Source: Pilasporangium apinafurcum
Taxonomy: Eukaryota; Oomycota; Peronosporomycetes; Pythiales; Pythiaceae
DNA: 50,169 nt
Direction: 5' to 3'
NCBI GenBank assembly: GCA_001600495.1
Contig: BCKE01000067.1
Coordinates: forward strand, 176,901 to 227,069
Shown here: positions 31,360 through 41,227 of the stretch, one piece after another
Position numbering within the stretch: position 1 is the first letter of the stretch
Layout: each line of letters begins with the position of its first letter
Made by a program: the position numbers and the translations under genes
Notes under the pieces: model-generated
What the model was told of the DNA's origin: nothing
Database searches by the model: none
Seen by the model: only the letters and a program-made list of their open reading frames with translations

Positions 31360-32745
31360 ATGTCAAAAATGGCACAGACGGCGCATGTTTTATTTGCCAG
31401 TCGTATGTGGCATCGGAGGCTTACACCAGCAGCAGAAGGGTCAGCTGCGCAAGCATCGCCGTGGACATCGTCGTTCTTGCCACAAAAATTGGTCGATACG
31501 GCAAACACCAATGCTGGATCCTCCAACGGTTTTAACATGTGGCTGCTGTTCCCCATCATTATAGGTGGACTGCTCGTGTTTATTCTTCTAGTCTACTTCC
31601 TCGTATATTGCAGAAGGAGACAACGAAACGCAAGCAGAAAAAATCAGGAAGAAGCCATCATCGCCGCAGGAGTAGATCCGTCATTGTTGCTGTCGCCCAT
31701 GTCCCCATCAAGAGGGATGGATCGTATCAGCACCAACTCGACCGATTTTGCGATCTCCATGCGTAGCTCCTCGTTCAGGGCCTTTCGAGATAATGCCAGT
31801 GCAAACAGCAAGAGCAACAACACCCTGTCAGACCAAGCGGTCATGAGCACGAAGCAAGCCGATTACCTCTATCGGATCTTGCAGAACGATCCGCATTTGG
31901 CGGCGAATCGCCTGGCATTCGATAAAATTGCATTCGAACGGCAGTTGGCAAAAAATTCGTTCGGTCAAGTGTGGCTTTGCCAGTTTGAGGGGCAAGAGAT
32001 TGTCGTCAAGCGGCTCTTGTACTCTAATCGCGATGATGTTTATAACGCAATGCAGACGTTCGTGACTGAAATTCAAGTCACTTCCTCATTGGACCACCCC
32101 AATATTGTGAAATTTCTTGGAGTTGCCTGGACAAACAACCGTCTCAGCTCGCTTTGTTTGGTCACTGAATATGCCTCGAATGGCGATCTTCATGTGTTTC
32201 TGAGTAAAAACCACACTGTCATGCTGTGGGAACAGGATAAACTGCCTATCGTCCGTGGCGTTGCACACGCAATAGCGTACTTACAGTACCAGCATGAGCC
32301 CCCTGTGATTCACCGAGGCATTCGTGCGAAAACGGTCGTGCTGACTGAGTTCTTGGAACCAAAACTGATCGATTTCAGTGTCGGCCGCCCATGGAATCAG
32401 GAGGAGATAGCAGCTGGTATTGGTAACGCCTACTGGACAGCTCCCGAAATCTTGAGCGGTCAGATTCCATCTACGAAATCCGATATTTTTGCGTTTGGGG
32501 TGTTGCTAGCTGAGGTTGACACGGGAAAACTGCCGTACCGAGACGTCAGGAACACGAGCGATGGTCAACGGCTTAAGCCGTTCCAGATTTTAAATATGGT
32601 CGCTGCGGGAAGACTGCGTCCAGAGTTTACTCAAAACTGTCCGTCATGGATCTTACGAATAGCAATGAAATGCTTGGACACTGATCCAGAGCAGCGACCG
32701 AGTGGAGCAGAACTCGTAGAGATGTTGTGTGAAGAGCGGAGGTAG
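31360..32745 (+). CDS. TKL receptor-like pseudokinase without the shared ectodomain (subfamily C)
   Basis: 461 residues from the first ATG (31360). There is no clear signal peptide and only about 55 residues before the membrane segment (MWLLFPIIIGGLLVFILLVYF). The kinase-like domain follows subfamily C wording (LQNDPHLAANRLAFDKI, VWLCQFEGQE). The beta-3 lysine is kept (VVKR, Lys217). The glycine loop is AKNSFGQV, losing its first Gly. HRD reads HRG (318-320), HRDLKAKN reads HRGIRAKT, and DFG reads DFS (338-340). Loss of the catalytic Asp and the Asn makes phosphotransfer unlikely. TAPE and the C-lobe are preserved. It is convergent, 142 bp apart, with a kinase-less receptor of the same subfamily (32888-33877). 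Confidence 0.85.
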   Translation: MSKMAQTAHVLFASRMWHRRLTPAAEGSAAQASPWTSSFLPQKLVDTANTNAGSSNGFNMWLLFPIIIGGLLVFILLVYFLVYCRRRQRNASRKNQEEAIIAAGVDPSLLLSPMSPSRGMDRISTNSTDFAISMRSSSFRAFRDNASANSKSNNTLSDQAVMSTKQADYLYRILQNDPHLAANRLAFDKIAFERQLAKNSFGQVWLCQFEGQEIVVKRLLYSNRDDVYNAMQTFVTEIQVTSSLDHPNIVKFLGVAWTNNRLSSLCLVTEYASNGDLHVFLSKNHTVMLWEQDKLPIVRGVAHAIAYLQYQHEPPVIHRGIRAKTVVLTEFLEPKLIDFSVGRPWNQEEIAAGIGNAYWTAPEILSGQIPSTKSDIFAFGVLLAEVDTGKLPYRDVRNTSDGQRLKPFQILNMVAAGRLRPEFTQNCPSWILRIAMKCLDTDPEQRPSGAELVEMLCEERR

Positions 32746-32887
32746 CTTTTGAGTTTTGCTATTTTCTAAAGTTATTTTCTCATTTGGTTTGTAATGTTGA
32801 TAAGGCGAATATAAACAATCAAGCAGGTATCATCTGCTTGGAGACGTCTAGATAAACTTAAACACACATGCCACTACTTTCATAGGA

Positions 32888-33877
32888 CTATCCATCAAAT
32901 ACCGCATCCCAATGTTTTTGCCGACGCAAGTTGCGGTACCTTCGAAGCCCCAAGAGTGTTGCCGCAATCATTACTGCACCACCGATGATTGGAATCAAGT
33001 ATAACAGATTGAAAGATGACGCTTTATCCCTTTCATCCATTGTCGCCGCTGCTGCTTGCAGCCATGCATCCACCAACAAACTCGGCGTTGGATCCTGCCA
33101 ACCATAGTAAGATGCATTATCAACGTCGTATACGCCACACGGCACAACCACAGCGGCCGTGTATTCACCATCAGCAACTTCACACTCGTCCCATCGCGGC
33201 TGCTTCGATGGGGAGGCAAAGTGAATGCCGAATACGAGATAAGTTGAGTTTGTAGTATTCTCATACCATTCATGGCGAACGACATTGGGATTCGGAATGA
33301 TATTGGAACTGCTAATAGCATTCGGGTTTTCACCAGTAGCCCACATAGACAACCCCATGTCTTCTCCATCGACATCTTCAGACGCGCAATGTGAAACGGA
33401 CAGTATTTGGTCGCCGTTGCAGTACCGCGACCGGTAGTTGAGCACGCCGTTTGCGTCAGTGCAGTTCGAGTGCGTACACCCACTTTGGTCGAATTCATCG
33501 ACACTCACGGCGATATCGGCCATGCTTGAGCCATTCTGTGTGTAAATGCGAACAAATTGATTGCCACTTGGACCGATGACATAGCCTTGATCCCATAAAA
33601 CAGCACGCTGCAAGAGCGGATTGATTTGCTCAAAGCGGAGGCCGTTGGTTTCCAAGCGTGAGCGCACAGGTTGCGGTAGTTGGTTGTGTGTGAATGACAG
33701 CGGATCAGCTGTGGCGCCGGCTTCGTTCAATGCATAAAATTGCTGGGAGAGATCGGAGGAGACGTCAAAGAACCCACTCGTTGCTTCAGATATTGTTATG
33801 ATCTCACCGAGAAAAAGGAACAAGAGTATGTTAAAGGAGATGGAGGAAAAGGACGCATGGCGTGAGCGTGTGGCCAT
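32888..33877 (-). CDS. Receptor-like protein: shared ectodomain plus membrane segment, no kinase
   Basis: A 329-residue protein with signal peptide (SSISFNILLFLFLGEIITI), then the shared ectodomain: LLQRAVLWDQGY, SSMADIAVSVDEFDQSGC, NCTDANG, SMWATGENP, VVVPCG. It ends in a membrane segment (LYLIPIIGGAVMIAATLLGL) and a short basic tail (RRYRNLRRQKHWDAVFDG). The order and wording follow the ectodomain of the full receptor at 47389-49407. The stop is directly after the tail; no kinase sequence follows before the convergent gene. It could act as a decoy or a co-receptor, or be a truncated duplicate. An initiator-like TCACTCTTCCATTT lies on the minus strand near 33889-33907. Confidence 0.88.
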   Translation of the reverse strand: MATRSRHASFSSISFNILLFLFLGEIITISEATSGFFDVSSDLSQQFYALNEAGATADPLSFTHNQLPQPVRSRLETNGLRFEQINPLLQRAVLWDQGYVIGPSGNQFVRIYTQNGSSMADIAVSVDEFDQSGCTHSNCTDANGVLNYRSRYCNGDQILSVSHCASEDVDGEDMGLSMWATGENPNAISSSNIIPNPNVVRHEWYENTTNSTYLVFGIHFASPSKQPRWDECEVADGEYTAAVVVPCGVYDVDNASYYGWQDPTPSLLVDAWLQAAAATMDERDKASSFNLLYLIPIIGGAVMIAATLLGLRRYRNLRRQKHWDAVFDG

Positions 33878-34440
33878 CTTTATAAAGGAAATGGAAGAGT
33901 GAGATGGAGATTTGATTTGTCGAAAGACTCACTTACCGCCTCTTTCATTACACACACACTCATCACCAGAGAGAGATTTAGAAATTTCTTAAAGAGTGTA
34001 GCTACCCGTTATTGTCAAGTGGGTGGTTTGTATGGAATATTTCTTCACATAGACAACTGAATTTTCTCGAGTCGTTCGTTCTTCAAGTCTAGAAAAGAAA
34101 ACCTGCGATTGTCGTGTCGTATGTGTACGACGGTCAGGTAGTGAAGAGAACGTGAAACAGTGGACTTGGCTCACTTCGTTTTTTGTGGGGTTGAGAAAAC
34201 TGCCTATCTGTTTTGAAGGCAACAAACGTAGTATAGTTAATTCCTTGTCGGAATATGCATGTCGACCCAATTTGTTGATCGACCAACTTGGTCGGGAAAA
34301 AGATAACCCATGCTATTAGCTGATTTTTTTCAATGATTTCTACACACTTTGCCAATTTTTTTTGTCTAAATGCAAGCACTATGCCAATCTGACTTACTCC
34401 TAGCATTCAGACGATTTTGTCTACCTTGTCTTTGCGCAGC
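33878..34440. other. Intergenic, no gene seen
   Basis: Between the kinase-less receptor start and the end of the subfamily B kinase. Small open frames only. Confidence 0.5.
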
Positions 34441-36378
34441 TCACAAGGTCGGAGCAATCTTGGAACGCAATAGATAGATAATCTGCATGGCCGGTGGCCG
34501 GTTGTTTGGGTTCTGGTCGAGACATGCCTTGGCCAAGTCTAGGATTGCAGGAGGACAATCTGGACGGAACTGCGGTGTGATCTGCCCTCTCGTAATTAGC
34601 GGCATCAAAGTCATGCTCTTAGACTTGGTCTCTGCTATCTCTTTGTTCAAACTGTACGGTGGCAAACACGTGTCCAATTCTGAAAGCACGACCCCAAACG
34701 AGTAGATATCGGCTTTCTCCGAGTATTTTTCACCACGCAGTACTTCAGGGGCTGTCCATAAGAACGTACCGACTCCACTCGTCATGGTTTCTTCCAGGGA
34801 ACGTTCGCGACTCAAGCCGAAATCACTCAGTTTTGCGTGTAGATTCTCATTGAGCAGCACGTTCAAGGATTTAAGGTCGCGATGGATGATCATCGGCATC
34901 AAAGAGTGGAGATACACGAGCGCGTTTGAAATATCAGCCGCTAGCTCCACTTTTTCGCCCTTCCAGGTGAGTCGCTTCCCATTAGTAGAATTTAAGAAAT
35001 GCGACAAATCACCCACAGGCATGAATTCCGAGACCATGCACAGTTCGGGTAATGTACGCCAGGATAACCCAATGAATCGGACGATGTTTGGATGTTCCAA
35101 TGCAGACGCTAAGCGGATCTCTTGCATGAACAGTTCTAGTACGCGGATATCGAGGCCATCTTGTTTTTCGGAGATTGCACGCTTGATCGCCACCGATTGG
35201 TGTTCGTATTCACCAAGCCACACTTCTCCATTTGCACCACTTGCAAGTTGTTTGTGGAAGCGGATCGCGGAGTATGTGAGACGTTTGATCAGCAGCTCTT
35301 GGTCTTCGCAGAACTGAGCGATGATCGTGGACCGCTGCCGGTAACTTTCGTTAATAGCCTCGATCTTGGCCGAGTTCTGGCCACTACTAAAATTCTGGCC
35401 AGATGATCGTTGGTCACTAGACATTTCTGGAGTAGCAGATTGCTGATATCTATTAGCGATATCGTTCCTTGAGGATGAGGTGGCCGCACTTTTGTCTTGC
35501 CGTCTACTTTTGAATAACAGCACAGCGAGTACAATACAAATCAACGCTAGAATCCCCACGCAGATCCCCAGAACGACCTCCGCCGTGCCACTGGAGCTTT
35601 CACTGTCAGTTCCTGAGCCCGTACTGGATGACCCTACCGCATCGGCCAACCATAACGTCACACCGAGTTGGTTTTCGGGCTTACACCACTTGCGTTCCTG
35701 GTTGCTTTCATCCACGGCGGACGCCTTGACGGTCCGACATGGAACAATGAATGTCGGCTTGTTGCCACAATTACCATCGGCTTGTTGCCACGTCGATTTT
35801 TCCGTGATCATATACACTGGGTCATCCGAGCTGTTGGTTGCCTCGTACTGATACATTTGGACGTCAAAACTCGAGTCTATGCTACCATCAAGCGACCAAA
35901 TTGGACCGGTAGCCGTGTTGAGTGACAGATCCGTATTGACGATTGCGCAGAGTGTTTGTTCCGCGACAACTTGAGAGTCACAAGATGACTGTGCAAAGCT
36001 GATGACGCCGCTCTTGCATTCCTGGAGTGGGCACATGTCGTTGTCAAATGCGTCGCTCGAGAGGAATACATCGTTCATCGTGCGGCCACATAGAACGTAG
36101 ACCTGTACGTATGTGTCGGTTGTATCATCATTCACACGCACAAGCCCCAGATTCCAGAGCAACGCGCGCTGCAGAGATGCATCAAGCGTGGAGAAATTAG
36201 CGCCATTTAACAGCGTCTCAAGTGTATTCGGAAGCGTATTCGGTATGGCCGGCGCCGCGATGTTGTTGAAATTTTTGAGTTGGCCAGGGATATCGGTTTT
36301 TGCGTTGACACTGACGTCGTTATGGTTCAGAAACAGTGCCAGCGACGCCGCCAAGACGCCTCGCAGTGCCGTCATCAT
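34441..36378 (-). CDS. TKL receptor-like kinase with shared ectodomain (subfamily B, active)
   Basis: A 645-residue protein. Signal peptide at the start (MMTALRGVLAASLALFL), an ectodomain with LQRALLWNLGL, CGRTMNDVFLSSDAF and FIVPCRT, plus about ten cysteines. A Ser/Gly linker and one membrane segment (VVLGICVGILALICIVLAVLLF, near 261-286) follow. The kinase domain is complete: GANGEVW, VAIKR, HRDLKSLN (His499, Asp501), DFG (Asp519), TAPE. The juxtamembrane motif FCEDQELLIKRLTY and the activation segment ERSLEETMTSGVGT pair it closely with the gene at 26187-28154. It probably arose by duplication, and the two now lie in opposite orientations. Confidence 0.92.
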   Translation of the reverse strand: MMTALRGVLAASLALFLNHNDVSVNAKTDIPGQLKNFNNIAAPAIPNTLPNTLETLLNGANFSTLDASLQRALLWNLGLVRVNDDTTDTYVQVYVLCGRTMNDVFLSSDAFDNDMCPLQECKSGVISFAQSSCDSQVVAEQTLCAIVNTDLSLNTATGPIWSLDGSIDSSFDVQMYQYEATNSSDDPVYMITEKSTWQQADGNCGNKPTFIVPCRTVKASAVDESNQERKWCKPENQLGVTLWLADAVGSSSTGSGTDSESSSGTAEVVLGICVGILALICIVLAVLLFKSRRQDKSAATSSSRNDIANRYQQSATPEMSSDQRSSGQNFSSGQNSAKIEAINESYRQRSTIIAQFCEDQELLIKRLTYSAIRFHKQLASGANGEVWLGEYEHQSVAIKRAISEKQDGLDIRVLELFMQEIRLASALEHPNIVRFIGLSWRTLPELCMVSEFMPVGDLSHFLNSTNGKRLTWKGEKVELAADISNALVYLHSLMPMIIHRDLKSLNVLLNENLHAKLSDFGLSRERSLEETMTSGVGTFLWTAPEVLRGEKYSEKADIYSFGVVLSELDTCLPPYSLNKEIAETKSKSMTLMPLITRGQITPQFRPDCPPAILDLAKACLDQNPNNRPPAMQIIYLLRSKIAPTL

Positions 36379-36900
36379 CTGCTTATGCTGCTGGACCGGT
36401 CGGTTCGGTCTGTCTGTCTATTATATCGGTTGACTGATTGGAAGGTCTTTTGGCACCAACAGCGCAAGTTGGCCTCTGAGATTTGATGGCAAAGACTAGT
36501 AGCTACCTATTAGGTGATAAAAAAAGGGTGACCACAGAGAATGGATTTTGTGTAACCAATAGGTGCTACTTTTTTCTAAATCATAATTTTTCAAAAATGA
36601 TATTTTTGGTGTGTTCACCATATATAAACCAATAACGTATAAGAATTTTTCCAAATAAATAATATCGATTATCATATATTATAGATATTTTTAACCTATT
36701 TTTTGTCCAAAAGGCAGGCGGTCCAAAAGAGATGGTCTTGCCTACTTTTCGAAATTTGTTGATTTTGGGATACGTTGGATATTTATGCACTAAGTATTCG
36801 TTCTGCAACCCACGCCTTAGTGATTTCACCGCTTAATGTGGGAGCGGGAACGATCTACGATTACATCACATACCTTTGGACCTCCCTGTCCTGGCGATTA
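36379..36900. other. Intergenic, AT-rich
   Basis: Very AT-rich between 36570 and 36700. A weak inverted repeat (GTAGCTACCTATTAGG near 36499 against CCAATAGGTGCTAC near 36558) is visible. No gene seen. Confidence 0.45.
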
Positions 36901-37345
36901 CTAGTATACGGACTAAAAACGTGTGAACGTGTTTGAAAAATCAGTGAACTCTCCCGCTGTCCATGGATACTCTTCCTACACTCTACTCGCTTCCTACATT
37001 CTATATTCCTTGTCGTAACTCAAATGGTATTGGAAGTCTACGTAGGAGACAAATGGCAAGTGTAAAAATGTTTTTCGATGCGTTGACGTCTCGCTTCCAG
37101 GTAATTCTGTACTCGCTGTTATTACAGCAGAAAACCTGGCGGGAGTCCTGGCTCATTGAGCTGGTGTGTATGCTCGACGCACAACTTGTTCTTGTGAAGC
37201 GACCGATGCGCTATGATGGGATGGTCGAATATATTTACACTACACGGCACCATCCATGATCCATTTGACTTTTTTTTTCAGAAACGAATTCGAAGCAATA
37301 AAATGACATTATCAGCGGAAAAAATCGTGGGCTACTGTGTTGTGA
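36901..37345 (-). mobile_element. Internally deleted Fanzor1-like element (non-autonomous)
   Basis: The reverse complement joins both ends of the element at 39065-41227. Its right part (36901 to about 37133) matches 41227 down to about 41020 almost base for base, apart from an 18 bp duplication (ACTCTACTCGCTTCCTAC). Its left part (about 37135-37345) matches 39065-39262 at lower identity. About 1.76 kb of coding middle is missing. Only the end of the nuclease (the RuvC-III and last residues) and the leader are left. It lies just 3' of the pseudokinase gene at 37423-38760, in opposite orientation to the longer copy on the gene's other side. Confidence 0.75.
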
Positions 37346-37422
37346 TACAGGCAACTATTGTAAATTTAATACATTAAAGGATAAAGGACACAATACGCCT
37401 TACATTTAAATGAGTAAGCAGC

Positions 37423-38760
37423 TTATTTCAATTCCTTTATCGATTCCAGAGTATGTACAATGTCCATTGCCTCGGGTCTATCGGCCGGATCCCAATGGAA
37501 ACAAGATTGTGCCAGCTCCAGTATCACGGTTGGACATTCAGGTTGGAAACGCGGAGTGACTTGATTTTTCGTTATCAACGGTAGCAGCTGTATCATTGTA
37601 GGTTTGATGCAATCAACCTGCTCATTTAAAGCGTAAGGAGGGAGACACGTATCAATTTCCGATAGGATCACACCAAGCGAGTAAATATCCGCCTTGTTGG
37701 AATAGCTTTCACCTCGTAGAACTTCCGGGGCTGTCCAGTACAAGGCAGCAATCCCATTTTGCATTGTTTCTTCCAGCGACCGCTTACGATTCAATCCAAA
37801 GCAGCTCAGTTTGGGCTGGTAATTGCCATCCAACAGTACATTAATAGATCTCAAGTCGCGATGCAAAACTTCACCAGGAGCCACAGCATGTAAGTACGCG
37901 AGACCAGTAGCGATATCAATAGCTAGCGTACGTTTTTCCTTCTTCCATGTTAGCTTTCGACTCGCTTTGGAATTTAAAAAGGATGCCAGATCGCCATTGC
38001 ACATGTATTCGGCGATCATACAGAGATCGGAGAGCATTTGCCACGAGAAGCCAATGAAACGCACAACGTTCGGATGATTTAAACACGCAGTCAAGCGGAT
38101 CTCTTGGCTCAGTTCCTCCATCTCCTCGATGTGGCTTTTCCGATCACGAAGCAACCGCTTGATAGCGACTTGGTCTCCAGCATACTCTCCTAGCCAGATT
38201 TCACCATTTGCACCTCTGGTAATCAAATGGGTGAATCCAATGCTAGAATACGACGCAAACTTGGGCAGCAGCGCTTGATCGTTGCAAAACGCGCTAATCA
38301 ATTTAGATTTCTGCCGAATGTTCGCGTTCATGGCCTTGATCTCGGTTTGACTACAAATTGGAGCAGTCGTTGGCGTCAATGCCGATTGTGTTGATCGAGG
38401 CGAAGTGAAGTACATTCCGCTACTATTGATGCTGGTCAGAGTACTAATAGTACTACTACTATCGGTTGCAGTCGTCGCTTTCCCACGCCATCGCTTTTTG
38501 TAGAGCAAATACGCCACCACTCCACCAGCAATAATCACTAACAAGACGACAACCACAATTACAGTAGACGATGACAACAAAGACGAGTGCGACGACGAGA
38601 GCTGCCGTTGGGTGCGAAGCGATACATCACTACTATCAAGGGTGGAGAGTTCTGTAACGGATGAAGCCATCGCCGTTGTAACCGGTTGAATAGGGAAAGA
38701 AGGCGTGCTGACGTCTTCTACCGAGCTACTCAGTTCACCATCACCAAGGATACTCACCAC
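37423..38760 (-). CDS. TKL receptor-like pseudokinase without ectodomain (subfamily B)
   Basis: The open frame gives 445 codons but has no ATG at its 5' end (it begins GTG); the first ATG is at 38670. An upstream exon or loss of the 5' end is likely. After a short Ser/Thr-rich part comes a membrane segment (STVIVVVVLLVIIAGGVVAYLL), then the subfamily B juxtamembrane motif FCNDQALLPKFASY and a kinase-like domain. GANGEIW, VAIKR and HRDLRSIN are kept, but DFG reads CFG (Cys codon 37801-37803), removing the Mg-binding Asp, and the segment after it is altered (NRKRSLEETMQNGIAALY). Two full-length subfamily B receptors in this window have a 250-residue ectodomain that this gene lacks. Inverted Fanzor1-like copies flank it at both ends. 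Confidence 0.82.
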   Translation of the reverse strand: MVSILGDGELSSSVEDVSTPSFPIQPVTTAMASSVTELSTLDSSDVSLRTQRQLSSSHSSLLSSSTVIVVVVLLVIIAGGVVAYLLYKKRWRGKATTATDSSSTISTLTSINSSGMYFTSPRSTQSALTPTTAPICSQTEIKAMNANIRQKSKLISAFCNDQALLPKFASYSSIGFTHLITRGANGEIWLGEYAGDQVAIKRLLRDRKSHIEEMEELSQEIRLTACLNHPNVVRFIGFSWQMLSDLCMIAEYMCNGDLASFLNSKASRKLTWKKEKRTLAIDIATGLAYLHAVAPGEVLHRDLRSINVLLDGNYQPKLSCFGLNRKRSLEETMQNGIAALYWTAPEVLRGESYSNKADIYSLGVILSEIDTCLPPYALNEQVDCIKPTMIQLLPLITKNQVTPRFQPECPTVILELAQSCFHWDPADRPEAMDIVHTLESIKELK

Positions 38761-39064
38761 ATAACTTGCTGCTTGTCAAGAATACCGTGTGCCTGATTTT
38801 TTTCACACTGGTACAGTACTATCACACTTTAGTTCCATAGCAGAGCCAGGTGTGAGTGAGAATACTGCTTGCAGTCTTTCCAGCTCATCCTTGCTTTGGA
38901 ATACTGTATTTCTACTTCCTCCTTCACAGTAGCCAATATTGTTAATATGGGCTGGAGATCTAAATGATATGGGGGGTAAAGACTACTTCATGCCCTTCCT
39001 TCTTTGTTATTGCAACTGCCACAGGTAGATCTCTCTGCATGCTGGATTGATTTTGCTGAAACTA
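38761..39064. other. Short gap between pseudokinase and Fanzor1-like element
   Basis: No gene or ectodomain remnant recognised, although this is where the missing 5' part of the pseudokinase gene would be expected. Confidence 0.5.
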
Positions 39065-41227
39065 CCAGTAGCCGATAGCACGCAATTTTTTCCATTGATG
39101 ATGTCATTTTATTGATTTGAATTCGTTTTCTGAAAAAAAGAGCCAAAAGACATGGATGATGTTGTGCAGTGTAAATACATTTGACCATAGCAGCATAGCC
39201 CATCAGTCGCTTTACAACAAGTCATGCGTCGAACACACACCAACTCGATGACCCAGCAACGCAAGCACAAGCGTGACGAGCACGAGGCTGATGCGCCAAC
39301 AGAAGATACGCTCAAGTGCTCGACGGTCACCATGAAGTGGGCGACGCTCTGCCACAATCTCGTCATCCAGCAAGAAGTAAACGAGCGAGTGCTGATGACG
39401 AAGAAAGTCTAGATCGAAGCCTAGTATGTCGCAAACCTGCATGTGCTTCGCTGTCTCCAGGACAACATTTCTCTGTCGGAACTCGCCCAGACATTTTTTT
39501 ACAGATGCTGTATTGGGGTGCTTTCACAATCAAATGAAAAGCCAGCAAGAGCGTGCATCGATGAAGATCTTAACGATACGATCCTGATCTACCGAGGGCA
39601 GTGACTATTGCTCACAGATGAGTACTCAGCACCACAAATGTCTAATCTCTCCAAATCTCTCCATGAACTGGTAAGAACTATGCCTGTGAACCCAAAAACC
39701 GCATCATGTTCAACTTTGATCGATGACTCCATCATTATATCAAGCTTCGCTATGGAAAGAATGGTAAAGAGGTAAGAGAATTGATATCGAGCTGTTTTCG
39801 CGAAGATGGAGAGTTTACGAGCGAAGAGACCGAGCTTCGTGAGTAGCTGGAGGTGTACCCACCATCTCAATCGACAATAAAAGGAAATCTGTGTCACTTT
39901 CTAAGCAAGAGATACGAGATGCTACAGTACATAGAGTTTCGAGCGCCGGAAGAACCAAAGCTGACGAAATGTCGTGTGTTTTCTCTGATGCCAGTATCGA
40001 CATCCTTTGTCCCAAGCAGATCAAGATCGATTCATCTGTGCTGTATGAGATGAGTGCACACATCCTTCGAATGCGAAAGATCGATGTCTTCTCCATTGCC
40101 TCAAGCGACAAGAGCAAGTCTCATCCAACCAATAAAGAGTTTCAAGCCATGGGGGAAGAACTTTGGGAGAAGGGCTTCCACATTCGCAAATTCAAGGCGA
40201 CGAAGCGCAAGTTTGCGTATCAGATCACGACCAACGGTTATAACGCGTCTTTACTTCAGCAGTGTCCCGTGAAAGAGAAAGACATGACGATACCTCCTGA
40301 CAATTATGTCCCCGACACTGTCGTTGGGATCGACCCTGGCATGCGGTCGCTCTACACTGTCATTCGTGTGCGAGAAGTTGATGTAGAAGAGGAGAAAGCG
40401 AAATGCAACGAAAGGAAAGGCAAGCAGAATCAAGCGAAGGAGTCGAAGAAGAAAAGAAGAGACGCAAGCGAACCAGCAACCAGTAGTACAATGTCCAACA
40501 GATATCTACACGAGAGTGCAGGCATCTCACTGGGATGAACAAATGTACGTTCTAGCATGATAACTTGAAGAAGAGAAAACATGAGTACGGAAGGATTATC
40601 CGGGAGATGCCTTCGTTCAAGACGGCGTCGTACGACCAGTATATGGCAAATATCAAGTATGTATGGAGGCACCTTGACTTCTTGATGAGCTTTTGCGCGA
40701 CGTATCCATTTCGTAAATGGCGTTTCCTTCAGTCCAGATTTAGTCGGAAGATGTTGGCACATCTAGTGAAGTGATTGGTACTCACGCCAAGTTCTCAGGT
40801 TTGCATTGCTCTTGGTGACTGGAGTCAACAGGACTTCATCAAGGGTCACGCGTACAGACCCGTGAATCAGTTCACATATAAGCTGGCAACACGTACAACC
40901 ATGCTGCAGATCGGCGAATGCTGCACGAATGAGCGATGCTCCGAGCGCTGCCAGCAGCTTGAGACGACGCCATTCCGAACGAAAAACGCTGATGGAAGCG
41001 CAGATGTCAAGTTTTTCCGCTGTAATAACAGCGAGTACAGAATTACCTGGAAGCGAGACGTCAACGCATCAAAAAACATTTTTACACTTGCCATTTGTCT
41101 CCTACGTAGACTTCCAATACCATTTGAGTTACGACAAGGAATATAGAATGTAGGAAGAGTATCCATGGACAGCGGGAGAGTTCACTGATTTTTCAAACAC
41201 GTTCACACGTTTTAGTCCGTATGCTAG
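39065..41227 (+). mobile_element. Fanzor1-like transposable element
   Basis: Boundaries are set by where homology with the deleted copy at 36901-37345 begins (CAGTAGCC near 39065) and ends (GTCCGTATGCTAG near 41227). No clear terminal inverted repeats are visible, which fits IS607/IS605-like descent rather than a cut-and-paste TIR element. The interior is a decayed nuclease gene (next entry). Confidence 0.7.
39152..41170 (+). pseudogene. Fanzor1-like RNA-guided nuclease (TnpB homologue), decayed
   Basis: Read in frame from about 39152, with stops at 39410, 39422, 39600 and 39774, a shift into frame for 39891-40500, a shift back, and stops near 40554 and 40772. Seen in order: an N-terminal helical part; a beta-rich stretch ending FAYQITTNGYNASLL (the usual TDGxxxSxL); RuvC-I GIDPGMRSLYTVI (40328-40366); ECRHLTGMNK; FRKWRF; GDWSQQ (about 40814-40831), typical of Fanzor1; a Cys cluster GECCTNERCSERC; and RuvC-III KRDVNASKNI (41052-41081). 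Active-site residues are all still readable, so decay is recent. Fanzors are eukaryotic TnpB descendants that cut DNA under guidance of an RNA made from the element's 3' end. No partner transposase is seen. Confidence 0.8.

Noticed and set aside
31360-33877. One ancestral receptor gene cut in two by an inversion
   Set aside because: Both pieces have their own membrane segment and own N-terminal region, so a simple cut cannot explain them; kept only as a duplication-and-loss idea.
36499-36572. Small inverted repeat as a MITE
   Set aside because: The arms are about 15 bp and imperfect, there is only one copy in the window and no target duplication was seen.
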